Positions 1 to 8,783 of a stretch of 64,000 nt of DNA are shown piece by piece. Origin of the DNA: Paracoccus gahaiensis (GTDB lineage: Bacteria; Pseudomonadota; Alphaproteobacteria; Rhodobacterales; Rhodobacteraceae); the NCBI RefSeq assembly GCF_005048225.1, contig NZ_SUNI01000006.1, positions 1 to 64,000 of the forward strand, written 5' to 3'. The translations under genes were made by a program, and so were the position numbers. The notes beneath the pieces were generated by a model that was not told the origin of the DNA, ran no database searches, and worked only from the letters and a program-made list of their open reading frames with translations. Position 1 is the stretch's first letter. The number at the start of each line of letters is the position of its first letter.

Positions 1-86
1 TCCCCGAAGCTCCTCCTTGCCCGACCCAACTCCGCGTCTCTCCACAGTGTGTAATCGGTTTCATCCAACGAAACCACAGGATGAAA
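1..86 (-). promoter_or_regulatory. Left-edge leader of a minus-strand gene lying outside the window
   Basis: Read on the minus strand, positions 18-11 give AAGGAGGA, a near-perfect Shine-Dalgarno sequence placed so that a start codon would fall at or just beyond position 1. Upstream of it, an inverted repeat TTTCATCC (59-66) / GGATGAAA (79-86) with a 12-bp spacer looks like an operator. I infer that a leftward gene begins just outside the window. Its identity cannot be seen. Confidence 0.45.
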
Positions 87-182
87 TGGTTTACAATATG
101 CATTTTTGCGATAAGCGTGAGGCTGGCAAGCTTTCGCGACAGCGCGGGTGGGGCTGGTTTCCGCCCCATCCGCGCCTTGCCG

Positions 183-1832
183 TCACCGGATCGCGGAATC
201 GGCATCCTCGGAGGGGGCCGGGTCGAACTCGCTCAGCGCGGGGCGCTTGCCGATGCTGATATGCTCGATATCCTCGGCCGCGAAGCCCCGGATCAGCGCC
301 GGGATCATCATCGACACCAAAAGGAAGATCGGCAGGCCGACCACCGTGATGACCTGCTGCAGCGCGGTCAGGCCGGCCTCGCCCGCCAGCAGGATCAGGG
401 TCGCGGCGATGGCGCCCTCGGCCAAGCCCCAGAAGACGCGCTGGCGCACCGGGCCCGGCTCGGCCGTGCCGCAGCACAGCATGTCCACCACCAGCGAGGC
501 GCTGTCCGACGAGGTCGCGAAGAAGATCGCCACGACCAGCACCGCCAGCCCCTGCATCAGCGGCGCCCAGGGCAGTTCGGCAAAGAAGGCGAACATCGCC
601 AGCGGCACGGATTCGGTGACCGCCGCGCTGATGCTGCCCGCGCCCTCGCCCATCGCGGCGCGCGCGGCCTGCCCCAGACCGTCGATCTGCAGCGCCTGCC
701 AGCCGAAGATCGCGAACCAGATCACCGTGAACAGCGACGGCGCCAGAAGCACGCCGAAGACGAATTCCCGGATCGTCCGCCCGCGCGAGATGCGCGCCAC
801 GAAGAGCCCTATGAAGGGCGACCAGGTCACCGTCCAGGCCCAATAGAAGACCGTCCAGTCGCCCTGCCAGCCCCAGTCTCCGGTGGCCATCCCCTCGCCG
901 TGCAGCATGTCGTTCCAGAACGCCAGGCGCGGCAGGTTGGACAGGTAGAGGCCCATCGTCTCGACGATGCCGCGCAGCAGGAACAGCGTCGATCCGGTGA
1001 CCAGCACGAACAGCATCAGCCCCACGGCCATGCCGATGTTCAGGTTCGACAGGAACTTCACGCCCTTGTCCAACCCCGCCACGATCGAGATCGTGGCCAC
1101 GATGGTCAGGCTGCCCAGGATCGCCAGTCGCAGCCCGGTGTCGTTGGACCATCCGAACAGCTCGGACAGGCCCGCCGCCACCTGCGACGAGCCCAGGCCC
1201 AGGGACACCGCCACCCCGAACAGCGTGCCCAGGATCGAGACGATGTCGATGGTCTTGCCGATGGGCCCGTGGATCCCCTCGCGCAGCAGCGGGTAGAAGA
1301 CCGAGCTGACCCGCACCGGCAGGTCGTAGCGGTTGATGAAATAGGCGAAGGCCAGGCCTGGCAGCGCGAAGATCGTCCAGGTGTGCAGCGCCAGGTGATA
1401 GAGCGAGATCGAGATCGCGTCCTGCGCGGCCTGCAGGGTGAAGGGTTCGACTCCCGGCAAAGGCGGGGTCTGGTAATGGCTGATCGGCTCGGCGACGCCC
1501 CAGAACATCAGGACCGTGCCGATGCCGCCCGCGAACAGCATGGTGAACCACGACAGGTTGGTATATTCGGGGCGCGAATTGCGCGGCCCAAGCCGGATAT
1601 GGCCGTGCCGCGACATGGCGGCATAGATCAGGAAGCCCAGCCAGACATTCACCGCCAGGATGAAGAACCAGCCCAGGTTGGTCACGATCCAGGCCCGCCC
1701 GGCGGCGAAGGCGGCCCCGATCGGCACGGGCATCGCGACCAGCAGGACCACGAAGATCAGGCTGAGACCCGCCGAGACGAAAAAGATGGTCGGATCCACC
1801 CGAAGGCCCAACCGTTGCGCCAGTCTGTCCAT
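183..1832 (-). CDS. BCCT family betaine/choline/carnitine-type transporter
   Basis: This 549-residue inner-membrane protein has the typical length and about 12 hydrophobic segments of the BCCT family. The family signature is clear: a glycine-rich segment ending in FWGVAEPISHY (residues 110-120), and the tryptophan-rich segment WTVFYWAWTVTWSPF (326-340) followed by ARISRGRTIREF (346-357). BCCT carriers move quaternary ammonium compounds such as glycine betaine, choline or carnitine, usually with Na+ or H+. Glycine betaine demethylase genes lie 2.6 kb away, so betaine or a related compound is a reasonable substrate guess, though there is no operon link. A GA-rich ribosome-binding site precedes the ATG at 1832. 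Confidence 0.9.
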   Translation of the reverse strand: MDRLAQRLGLRVDPTIFFVSAGLSLIFVVLLVAMPVPIGAAFAAGRAWIVTNLGWFFILAVNVWLGFLIYAAMSRHGHIRLGPRNSRPEYTNLSWFTMLFAGGIGTVLMFWGVAEPISHYQTPPLPGVEPFTLQAAQDAISISLYHLALHTWTIFALPGLAFAYFINRYDLPVRVSSVFYPLLREGIHGPIGKTIDIVSILGTLFGVAVSLGLGSSQVAAGLSELFGWSNDTGLRLAILGSLTIVATISIVAGLDKGVKFLSNLNIGMAVGLMLFVLVTGSTLFLLRGIVETMGLYLSNLPRLAFWNDMLHGEGMATGDWGWQGDWTVFYWAWTVTWSPFIGLFVARISRGRTIREFVFGVLLAPSLFTVIWFAIFGWQALQIDGLGQAARAAMGEGAGSISAAVTESVPLAMFAFFAELPWAPLMQGLAVLVVAIFFATSSDSASLVVDMLCCGTAEPGPVRQRVFWGLAEGAIAATLILLAGEAGLTALQQVITVVGLPIFLLVSMMIPALIRGFAAEDIEHISIGKRPALSEFDPAPSEDADSAIR

Positions 1833-2043
1833 GGTCTGCCCTCACGTCTTTGATTTGTCAGGGTCAAGTTCTGTGATGGCGGATCGTTCCAGAGGAATGT
1901 CGCTTTCATTGGGCCGAATGCGGGCGCGGTGCGCGCCCTGCGGGGCATCTGGGCCGCAGGCGCCGGGGCCGCGTCGCGGGGGTGGGAACAAGTCACGGCC
2001 GCCATGGTTGAGCCCCGACACAAAGGTGTCACCGGAGACGACA

Positions 2044-3279
2044 ATGGTAGCGCATGACAAGCCGGGATCGTCCATCGTCATGGTCTGCCCCCCCTATCCC
2101 AGCCATGTGCAGGCCTTCGAGGCGCTGGCACAGGAGTTGCGGGCGCGCGGGCATCAGGTGCGCTATCTCTGTGCCGACCGCGCGCGCTGCCTGACCTCTC
2201 CGCCAGAGCCGCCGCCCGCCCGGCTGCGCCCCGCGACTCTGCGCGAGGACATCGCGCAGGGGGCGGCGCGGACCGACCGGCTGTGCCGCCACGGCCCGGC
2301 GCTGATCGCGGGGCTGCGCGCCGACCTGATCCTGGGCGACCAGACCGAGCCCGCCGCCGGCCTGATCGCGCAGCATCTGGGCCTGCCGATGATCTCGGTC
2401 GCCTGCGCCCTGCCCTTCGATCCCGAGCCCGGCATTCCGCTGCCCTTCCTGGGCTGGCGCTGCGATCCCTCGCCCAAGGGGGTCGAGAGGCTGGCCTCGG
2501 CCCGGCGCATCGCGGGCTGGGTGATGGCGGCGCATGGCCGGGTGCTGCAGCACCATGCCGATGCCTGGGGGCTGGGGCGGCGGCGGGATTTCGCGGATTG
2601 CCTGTCGCCTGTACTGACGCTGGCGCAGGTGCCGCCGGGCTTCGACTATCCCCGCCCGGTCAGCGGTGCGCGGGTCCACCCCCTGGGACCCTTCCGCGCC
2701 GCGCCTGCCGAGACCTTTCCGGGCGACATCCGTCCCGATCCCGACCGGCCCTTCGTCTTCGTCAGCCTGGGGACGCTGCAGGGGCACCGGCTGGCCCTGC
2801 TGATGCGGCTGGCGCGGGCCTGCCGCCGCGCCGGGGCGCAGGTGCTGGTCACGCATGGACAGGGCCTGTCGGCAGCGCAGGCCGCGCGCATCCCCGCCGA
2901 TTGGGTCCGGGCCTTCGTGCCGCAGCGGGCGGTGCTGGCCCGGGCGGATCTGTGCGTGACCCATGCCGGGCTGAACACCGCGCTGGAATGTCTGGAGCAG
3001 GGCGTGCCGATGCTGGCCTTGCCGCTGGCCAACGACCAGCCGGGCGTCGCCGCGCGCATCGCCGCTTGCGGGGCCGGGCTGCGGCTGTCGCCCAGCCTGT
3101 CGACCGAGCGGCGGCTGGCCTTGGCGATCCAGCGCCTGCTGGACGAGGACAGCTTTCGCGCCCAGGCCCGGCGCTTTGCCCGGCAGGCCCCCGCCTGGCC
3201 CGGCGCCGCCGGCGCCGTGGACCTGATCGAGACGCATCTGTTCGGGCAGGCCCGCCTGCCCGCGATCCTGCGGGCCTGA
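2044..3279 (+). CDS. CrtX-like glycosyltransferase (UGT/GT1 family)
   Basis: A 411-residue GT-B fold glycosyltransferase. The N-terminus has the acceptor-domain motif CPPYPSHVQAFEAL (about 15-28). The C-terminal half carries the UGT nucleotide-sugar signature: FVFVSLGT, THAGLNT at 306-312, and NDQPGVAARI from residue 330. This pattern is closest to zeaxanthin glucosyltransferase (CrtX), which transfers glucose from UDP-glucose to carotenoid hydroxyls, and carotenoid glycosides occur in Paracoccus. No other crt gene is in the window, so the acceptor is not certain. The ATG at 2044 is chosen because the GGAGAC ribosome-binding site sits just upstream and homology begins there; the reading frame stays open further 5'. 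The gene is divergent from the BCCT carrier. Confidence 0.75.
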   Translation: MVAHDKPGSSIVMVCPPYPSHVQAFEALAQELRARGHQVRYLCADRARCLTSPPEPPPARLRPATLREDIAQGAARTDRLCRHGPALIAGLRADLILGDQTEPAAGLIAQHLGLPMISVACALPFDPEPGIPLPFLGWRCDPSPKGVERLASARRIAGWVMAAHGRVLQHHADAWGLGRRRDFADCLSPVLTLAQVPPGFDYPRPVSGARVHPLGPFRAAPAETFPGDIRPDPDRPFVFVSLGTLQGHRLALLMRLARACRRAGAQVLVTHGQGLSAAQAARIPADWVRAFVPQRAVLARADLCVTHAGLNTALECLEQGVPMLALPLANDQPGVAARIAACGAGLRLSPSLSTERRLALAIQRLLDEDSFRAQARRFARQAPAWPGAAGAVDLIETHLFGQARLPAILRA

Positions 3280-3294
3280 AACCCCAAGCCGCGC

Positions 3295-3888
3295 TCAGAT
3301 CATCTGCACCGCGCGCAGCGTGGCCATGACGAACCCGTCTCCGATCCACAGCGAGACGATAAGTTCGACCGCCAGCGCCAACGCCAGCACGGCCCAGACC
3401 GGCAGCAGCCGCCACGCGATCCATGCCCCCAGGGCCGCCGCAGCCGTGTCGGCCATCGCGTTCAGCAGGCTGTCGCCGCGATAGTCGCGCGGGTCGCCGG
3501 TGTCGTAGTTGAACAGCTGGATGGATTGCGGCAGGTTCTCGGCCAGCTCCCACAGGGTGCTGCCGGTCACGACCACCGCGATCAGGGTCCAGGTCCCCCA
3601 GCCCGGGCGCATCCAGGCCAGCCAGGTCACCAAGAGCGCGCCGAAGACGAGATGCAGCAGGCTGTAGGGGTCCAGCATGATCAGCGAGTTCGAGGCCGGA
3701 TTGTCCGGCATCGCCCAGATCCGCCCGCAATCGCAGCCCAAGGGCCTGTCCAGCACGGCGAAGAAGACCAGCTTGGCCGCCACCGCCAGCGCGATGACCA
3801 GGAAGGCCGGGCCGGGGGCCAGCCCCGTGCCGCCCCAGCCCAGAAGCGGGCGGCGGGTCAGGGTCGTCGAAGCGCTGTCATCGGTCAT
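3295..3888 (-). CDS. DUF2585 (UPF0314) family membrane protein
   Basis: A 197-residue integral membrane protein with about five hydrophobic segments, including one at roughly residues 23-46 and the segment around LLHLVFGALLVTWLAW. It contains the conserved polar stretches CDCGRIW, WELAENLPQ and YDTGDPRDYRGDSLLNA, which are the recognisable core of the DUF2585/UPF0314 family common in Alphaproteobacteria. The family has no known function. It converges with the upstream glycosyltransferase across only 15 bp and no terminator is visible between them. Confidence 0.8.
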   Translation of the reverse strand: MTDDSASTTLTRRPLLGWGGTGLAPGPAFLVIALAVAAKLVFFAVLDRPLGCDCGRIWAMPDNPASNSLIMLDPYSLLHLVFGALLVTWLAWMRPGWGTWTLIAVVVTGSTLWELAENLPQSIQLFNYDTGDPRDYRGDSLLNAMADTAAAALGAWIAWRLLPVWAVLALALAVELIVSLWIGDGFVMATLRAVQMI

Positions 3889-4055
3889 CGGGGGCCATAT
3901 GTCGGATCCGTCGCGTCTGCAGGGCGGCCCTGCCCGCGCGGGCCGGAAACCGCATCCCCAACGCCGCCCCGGCGCGAACGTTTCCCGGGCGCGATGCCGC
4001 AGACCCCCGCTTCCCCGCGAGGGAACCCGGACCGGCCCCCGGGACTTCGGACCCC

Positions 4056-4421
4056 ATGACAGATCACCCTCGCATCGCTCACCCTCACATGGCGCGGTTT
4101 CAGCGTCTCGACCGCCTGTCGCAGCGGCTCGATTCGATCTTCCGCATCCCGGGCACGCGCATCCGCATCGGCTTCGATTCCATCGCCGGGCTGCTGCCGG
4201 TGATCGGGGATGCGGCGGCGACGGTGCCCGCCGCCTGGATCGTGCTGGAGAGCCGCCGCATGGGGCTGCCGCGTCACAAGATGATGCGCCAGATCGGCAA
4301 TGTCGCGATCGACGGCATCGTGGGCAGCATCCCGCTGCTGGGCAGCCTGTTCGACATCGGCTTCAAGGCCAACCTGCGCAATGTCGAGATCCTGCGCCGG
4401 CATCTGGACCGCCAGGCCTGA
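4056..4421 (+). CDS. DUF4112 domain protein
   Basis: A 121-residue protein. It starts with a basic amphipathic stretch, followed by GTRIRIGFDSIAGLLPVIGDAA (about 33-54) and IPLLGSLFDIGFKANLRN near the C-terminus. The two GxIPxxGxxxD/GLLPVIGDA-type segments are the hallmark of DUF4112, a small predicted membrane-associated family of unknown role. It stands alone between opposite-strand neighbours, and its ribosome-binding site is weak. Confidence 0.8.
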   Translation: MTDHPRIAHPHMARFQRLDRLSQRLDSIFRIPGTRIRIGFDSIAGLLPVIGDAAATVPAAWIVLESRRMGLPRHKMMRQIGNVAIDGIVGSIPLLGSLFDIGFKANLRNVEILRRHLDRQA

Positions 4422-4443
4422 CGCCCGGACCCGGCCCGGACGC

Positions 4444-5520
4444 TCAGACCTCGACGGCGATGCGGCCCATCGGGTTGGAACAGCAGGCCAGGATCCAGCC
4501 CTCGGCGATGTCCTCGTCGCTGATGCCGCCATTATGGACCATGTGGACCTCTCCGGCCGTCTTTCGGATCCGGCAGGTCCCGCACAGCCCGAAGGTGCAG
4601 CCCGAGGGGATGTTCAGCCCCGCCCGCTTGGCCACGGCCAGCACGGTGTCGGTTTCCGCGCAGACCGCCGTCACGCCGCTGGTCGCGAAATGCACCTGCG
4701 CGCGGGCGTCCTGATCGGGGGCCACGTCCTCGATCACCGGCGCCTCGGCCTCGGAGGCCACGGGCGCGCCGAAGCTTTCCTGGTGATAGCGCTCCATGTC
4801 GTAGCCCATCGAGACCAGCATCTCGCGCACCGCCTGCATGAAGGGCTCGGGCCCGCAGCAGAAGACCTCGCGGTCCAGATAATCCGGCGCCATCAGGCCC
4901 AGCATCAGGCTGTTCAGGCGGCCCTGATAGCCGTGCCAGACGCGGAACGGCTCGGGCTGTTCCACGGTCAGGCGCAGCTGCAGGCCCGGCACGCGGGCGA
5001 CGTAATGTTCCAGCTGGTCGCGGAAGATGATGTCCGAGGGGCGCTGCGCGGCGTGGACGAAGACGATGTCGGTGTCCTGCGCCCGGTCCCAGGCCCAGGT
5101 GGTCATCGACATCATCGGCGTGATGCCCGAGCCCGCCGAGACGAACAGGTATTTCGTCGCCGGATGGCGGTGAAAGCTGAAGATGCCGTTCGGGCCATAG
5201 GCCCGGATCCGCATTCCCGGCTTCAGGTGGTCCAGCATCCAGCGCGTGCCCACCGAGGCCGCCTGCGCCTTGACCGTGACCGAGATCGACAGCGGACGCG
5301 AGGGCGACGAGCTGATCGTGTAGGTCCGCTGCACGTTGCCGCCCGGAACCGGCAGGTCCAGCGTCACGAACTGCCCCGGCTGATAGTCGAACCACGCCCC
5401 CGAGGGCGCGCGGAAGATGAAGCTGAAGGTGTCGCGCGTCTCGGGGACGACCATGACGCATTCCAGCGCCTCGTCATCCGCCCAGGGTTCGGCGGTCCAG
5501 TTCTGGCGGGGGCGCGCCAT
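4444..5520 (-). CDS. gbcB: Glycine betaine demethylase, ferredoxin-reductase subunit (GbcB-type)
   Basis: A 358-residue electron-transfer subunit with fused domains: an FNR-like flavin domain with RTYTIS (65-70), an NAD-binding domain with GSGITP (130-135) and CGPEPFM (222-228), and a C-terminal plant-type [2Fe-2S] ferredoxin with cysteines at 308, 313, 316 and 346 or 347. It passes electrons from NAD(P)H to the Rieske oxygenase encoded immediately upstream (gap 0 bp). The pair matches GbcAB, which oxidatively demethylates glycine betaine to dimethylglycine and formaldehyde. Related pairs act on stachydrine or carnitine, so the substrate is inferred. The formate dehydrogenase elsewhere in the window could oxidise downstream C1 products, but that link is speculative. 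Confidence 0.8.
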   Translation of the reverse strand: MARPRQNWTAEPWADDEALECVMVVPETRDTFSFIFRAPSGAWFDYQPGQFVTLDLPVPGGNVQRTYTISSSPSRPLSISVTVKAQAASVGTRWMLDHLKPGMRIRAYGPNGIFSFHRHPATKYLFVSAGSGITPMMSMTTWAWDRAQDTDIVFVHAAQRPSDIIFRDQLEHYVARVPGLQLRLTVEQPEPFRVWHGYQGRLNSLMLGLMAPDYLDREVFCCGPEPFMQAVREMLVSMGYDMERYHQESFGAPVASEAEAPVIEDVAPDQDARAQVHFATSGVTAVCAETDTVLAVAKRAGLNIPSGCTFGLCGTCRIRKTAGEVHMVHNGGISDEDIAEGWILACCSNPMGRIAVEV

Positions 5521-6765
5521 CTATTCCGCCGCCATCCGCTGCGACAGCCGCGACCCCATCAGCCCGCAATACCAGTCGATCAGGTGGATCACCCCGGCCT
5601 CCTGGCTGGGGGAATAGGGGCCGGGCTCGTAGGCGGGCGACAGGATGCCCTTCTGGTTCTCCTCGACCACCTGGCGGTCCTCGTCATTGGTGTTCAGCCA
5701 GACGCGGGTCAGGGTTTCCAGATCGTAATCAACCCCCTCGACCGCGTCCTTGTGGACCAGCCAGTTGGTGGTGACCTGCGTTTCCGTGGGGCTGATCGGC
5801 AGGATGCGGAAGACGATGGCATGGTCGGCCAGGAAGTGGTTCCAGGACGACGGGAAGTGATAGAACATCAGGCTGCCCGCGTCATTCCACGGAATGTCGC
5901 CCATGCGCCGCGCCACGGCGGCCTTGCCCGACATGGTGAAGCTTTCCTGATCGTCCATCAGCGGCACCCGCGCCATGCGCCACTGCATGTCGGGCGCATT
6001 GACGAAGCGCGCGGGCAGCCCCGCCGCGTCGCAGCGGTCCCAATGCGCCAGGATCTCGGGGGATGCCGCATTCGGCCCCTCCATCACCGTCATCAGCGGA
6101 TCGTCGGAATAGGTCCGGCAGAGCGAGGGATGGCTGCCGCCGCAATGATAGCATTCGCGGTTGTTCTCCATCACCAGCTTCCAGTTGCCCTTCTCGACGA
6201 TGGTCGAGCTGTAGGCCACCTTGGCCTCGGCCAGCCCCGAGGGCGCGGCATAGCGCATCAGGTTCATCGCCAGCTCGTTGATGGCGGGCGGGATCTGCGC
6301 CAGGCAGATGAAGACCATCCCCTTCAGATCGACGCAATGCACGGGCTTGAGGCTGTATTTCAACGGGTCGAAATCGGGGCCCATGTCGCGGGCGAACAGC
6401 AGCTTGCCGTCTAGATCGTAGGTCCATTGGTGATAGGGGCAGACCAGCTTGGGGTTGGTGCCGCCAGCCTTGGCACACAGCCGCTGGCCGCGATGGCGGC
6501 AGACATTGTGGAAGGCCCGGATGCGCCCGTCCGCGCCGCGCGTCAGGATCACCGGATAATCGCCGACCTGCATCGTGATGTAGCTTCCGGTCTTGGCCAG
6601 CTCGCAGGCGGGACCGGCGAACAGCCATTCGCGGTACCAGATCTGCTCCAGATCGTCGCGATAGGCGTCCTCGCCGCAATAGAGGTCGCGGGGCAGCGAA
6701 TGGCCCGGACGGCGCGCGGCGATCAGCTGGGCGGTGGTCATCGGGGCGGTCGGGGCATGGGTCAT
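5521..6765 (-). CDS. gbcA: Rieske non-haem iron oxygenase, glycine betaine demethylase alpha subunit (GbcA-type)
   Basis: A 414-residue ring-hydroxylating-type oxygenase. The Rieske [2Fe-2S] motif is C89-x-H91 ... C109-x2-H112. The mononuclear iron site is suggested by NNRECYHCGGSHP (201-213), with H207 and H212 as likely ligands. This NxxECYHCxxxHP signature is typical of the GbcA/stachydrine demethylase subgroup rather than of aromatic dioxygenases. It is cotranscribed with the reductase gene directly downstream. The ATG at 6765 is chosen because homology begins there; the open frame extends 45 codons further upstream through non-conserved sequence. Direct repeats in the leader could bind an AraC-type activator such as GbdR. 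Confidence 0.82.
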   Translation of the reverse strand: MTHAPTAPMTTAQLIAARRPGHSLPRDLYCGEDAYRDDLEQIWYREWLFAGPACELAKTGSYITMQVGDYPVILTRGADGRIRAFHNVCRHRGQRLCAKAGGTNPKLVCPYHQWTYDLDGKLLFARDMGPDFDPLKYSLKPVHCVDLKGMVFICLAQIPPAINELAMNLMRYAAPSGLAEAKVAYSSTIVEKGNWKLVMENNRECYHCGGSHPSLCRTYSDDPLMTVMEGPNAASPEILAHWDRCDAAGLPARFVNAPDMQWRMARVPLMDDQESFTMSGKAAVARRMGDIPWNDAGSLMFYHFPSSWNHFLADHAIVFRILPISPTETQVTTNWLVHKDAVEGVDYDLETLTRVWLNTNDEDRQVVEENQKGILSPAYEPGPYSPSQEAGVIHLIDWYCGLMGSRLSQRMAAE

Positions 6766-6838
6766 GGCGGGCTCGGGATTCCGGGGCGGGGGGCGTTCGT
6801 CCCACCCTAATCGCCCCGGCGCCGCAGCGTGGCAGGAT

Positions 6839-6878
6839 TGCGACATTCGGCCAGCGGAAACAGACATGGGTGCGACAT
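6839..6878 (-). promoter_or_regulatory. Direct repeats upstream of gbcA, candidate activator site
   Basis: TGCGACAT occurs at 6839-6846 and again at 6871-6878, 32 bp (about three helical turns) apart, with a partial copy GACAT at 6863-6867. The repeats lie 74-114 bp upstream of the gbcA start. In pseudomonads gbcAB is activated by the AraC-family protein GbdR, and such regulators bind direct repeats. The assignment here is inference from position only. Confidence 0.3.
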
Positions 6879-7000
6879 GCGCCATCGCTAATCCTAGCAA
6901 ATGGGTAAGGTATGGCTTGACACCCCCGCCCGAAAGGGCCGATCACCCCGGCACATTTGCCCCTTCCCCCTGCCCGTCCCGCCCGAAAAGGACGCCCCCG

Positions 7001-8701
7001 ATGCTGCGCCAGTTCTTCGCCTATTACCGCCCCTTCATGGGCCTCTTCTGGCTGGATTTCGGCTGCGCCGTCCTGTCGGGCCTGCTGGAGCTGGCCTTCC
7101 CGCTGGCGGTCACCTATTTCATCGACCAGCTGCTGCCGCAGGGCGACTGGACGCTGACCGTCGCCGCCGCCTGCGGGCTCCTGGTGCTTTATGTCGTCAA
7201 TACCGGGCTGCTGACGGTGGTGATCTATTGGGGCCACAAGCTGGGCATCAATATCGAGACGGCGATGCGCGCCCGCGCCTTCGACCACCTCACGCGCCTC
7301 AGCTGGCGCTGGTACGACCGCGCCCGCACCGGCAAGCTGATCGCCCGCGTCACCCGCGATCTGGAGGAGATCGGAGAGGTCGCCCATCACGGCCCCGAGG
7401 ATGCGTTCATCGCCATCATGACCTTTGTCGGCGCCTTCGGCCTGATGTACTGGATCAACCCGCAGCTGGCGGTGATCGTGGCGCTGATCGTGCCCGCGAT
7501 GCTGGCGCTGGTCATCGTCTATGGGGGCCGGATGACGCGAACCTGGCGGGCCATCTATTCCCGCGTCGGCGATTTCAACGTGCGGCTGGAGGAGACCTTG
7601 GGCGGCGTCCGCGTCGTGCAGGCCTTCGGCAACGAGGCGCACGAAAGCCACCTCTTCGCCGCCGACAATGCCCGCTATCGGCAGGCCAAGCTGGACGCCT
7701 ATCGCGTGATGGCGGCCTCGAATGCGCTGCAATATATGGGGTTGCGGCTGGTGCAGGTGATCGTGATGGTCGTGGGCGCGGGCTATGTGCTGTCGGGCGA
7801 CCTGACCACCGGCGGCTTTGTGGGCTTTTTGCTGCTGGTCGGCGTCTTCTATCGCCCCTTGGAAAAGATCGCCGCGGTGATCGAGACCTATCCGCGCGGC
7901 ATCGCCGGGTTCCGCCGCTATCAGGAGCTGCTGGCGACCGAGCCCGAGATCGCCGACGCGCCCGACGCCATCGACGCGCCGCAGCTGGCCGGAGAGATCC
8001 GCTTCGAGGCCGTGGGCTTTGCCTATGACGAGGGCCGCCCGATCCTGTCGGGCATCGACCTGACCGTGCGCGCCGGCGAGACGCTGGCCTTCGTCGGCCC
8101 CTCGGGCGCCGGCAAGACGACGCTGCTGGCGCTGCTGCCGCGCTTCTACGACCCCACGCAGGGGCGCATCACCATCGACGGCATCGCCCTGCCGCAGATG
8201 CGCCTGTCCAGCTTGCGCCGTCAGATCGGGCTGGTCAGCCAGGACGTGTTCCTGTTCGGCGGCAGCCTGCGCGAGAACATCGCCTATGGCCGCCTGGACG
8301 CCTCGGAAGACGAAATCCGCCAGGCCGCCGCCAAGGCGCAGCTGACCACCCTGATCGACGGCCTGCCCGAAGGGCTGGACACGATCGTGGGCGAACGCGG
8401 GGTGATGCTGTCGGGCGGCCAGAAACAGCGCGTGGCCATCGCCCGCGCCTTCCTGAAGAACCCGCCGATCCTGATCCTGGACGAGGCCACCAGCGCGCTG
8501 GACAGCCAGACCGAACGAGAGATCCAGACGGCGCTGGACGCCCTGTCGGAAGGCCGCACCACGCTGGTCATCGCGCATCGCTTGGGCACGATCCGGGGCG
8601 CCGACCGCATCGTGGTCATGGACCATGGCCGCATCGCCGAACTGGGCACCCATGCCGACCTGATCGCGCAGAGCGGCATCTATGCCCGGCTGGCCGCCTG
8701 A
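7001..8701 (+). CDS. ABC transporter, fused permease/ATPase exporter
   Basis: A 566-residue half-size exporter of the MsbA/multidrug type. An N-terminal six-helix transmembrane domain (about 1-310) is followed by a nucleotide-binding domain with Walker A GPSGAGKTT (from 366), signature LSGGQKQR (from 470), Walker B ILILDEATSALD and H-loop VIAHR. It should act as a homodimer in the inner membrane to export a lipid or hydrophobic compound. The substrate cannot be told from sequence. The start is set at 7001, where MLRQFFAYYRPF begins the conserved domain; the longer open frame upstream overlaps the gbcA promoter region. Confidence 0.88.
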   Translation: MLRQFFAYYRPFMGLFWLDFGCAVLSGLLELAFPLAVTYFIDQLLPQGDWTLTVAAACGLLVLYVVNTGLLTVVIYWGHKLGINIETAMRARAFDHLTRLSWRWYDRARTGKLIARVTRDLEEIGEVAHHGPEDAFIAIMTFVGAFGLMYWINPQLAVIVALIVPAMLALVIVYGGRMTRTWRAIYSRVGDFNVRLEETLGGVRVVQAFGNEAHESHLFAADNARYRQAKLDAYRVMAASNALQYMGLRLVQVIVMVVGAGYVLSGDLTTGGFVGFLLLVGVFYRPLEKIAAVIETYPRGIAGFRRYQELLATEPEIADAPDAIDAPQLAGEIRFEAVGFAYDEGRPILSGIDLTVRAGETLAFVGPSGAGKTTLLALLPRFYDPTQGRITIDGIALPQMRLSSLRRQIGLVSQDVFLFGGSLRENIAYGRLDASEDEIRQAAAKAQLTTLIDGLPEGLDTIVGERGVMLSGGQKQRVAIARAFLKNPPILILDEATSALDSQTEREIQTALDALSEGRTTLVIAHRLGTIRGADRIVVMDHGRIAELGTHADLIAQSGIYARLAA

Positions 8702-8709
8702 AGGAGAAA

Positions 8710-8746
8710 AGCCCCGAGGCCCTCCATCGAGGGGGGCCCCGGGGCT
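8710..8746 (-). terminator. Terminator between convergent genes
   Basis: A hairpin with outer arms AGCCCCG (8710-8716) and CGGGGCT (8740-8746), extended inside by GGCCC/GGGCC and TC/GA pairs. On the minus strand the stem is followed by TTTT, so it is a good intrinsic terminator for the flavoreductase gene. It may also end the ABC exporter transcript. Confidence 0.7.
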
Positions 8747-8783
8747 GCGGGGCCCCCGCCCCCCGCGGGGACAGGCGGCCCGC

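Noticed and set aside
1963-2043. An extended N-terminus for the CrtX-like glycosyltransferase using the open frame upstream of 2044.
   Set aside because: The upstream codons show no family similarity, and a ribosome-binding site sits directly before the ATG at 2044.
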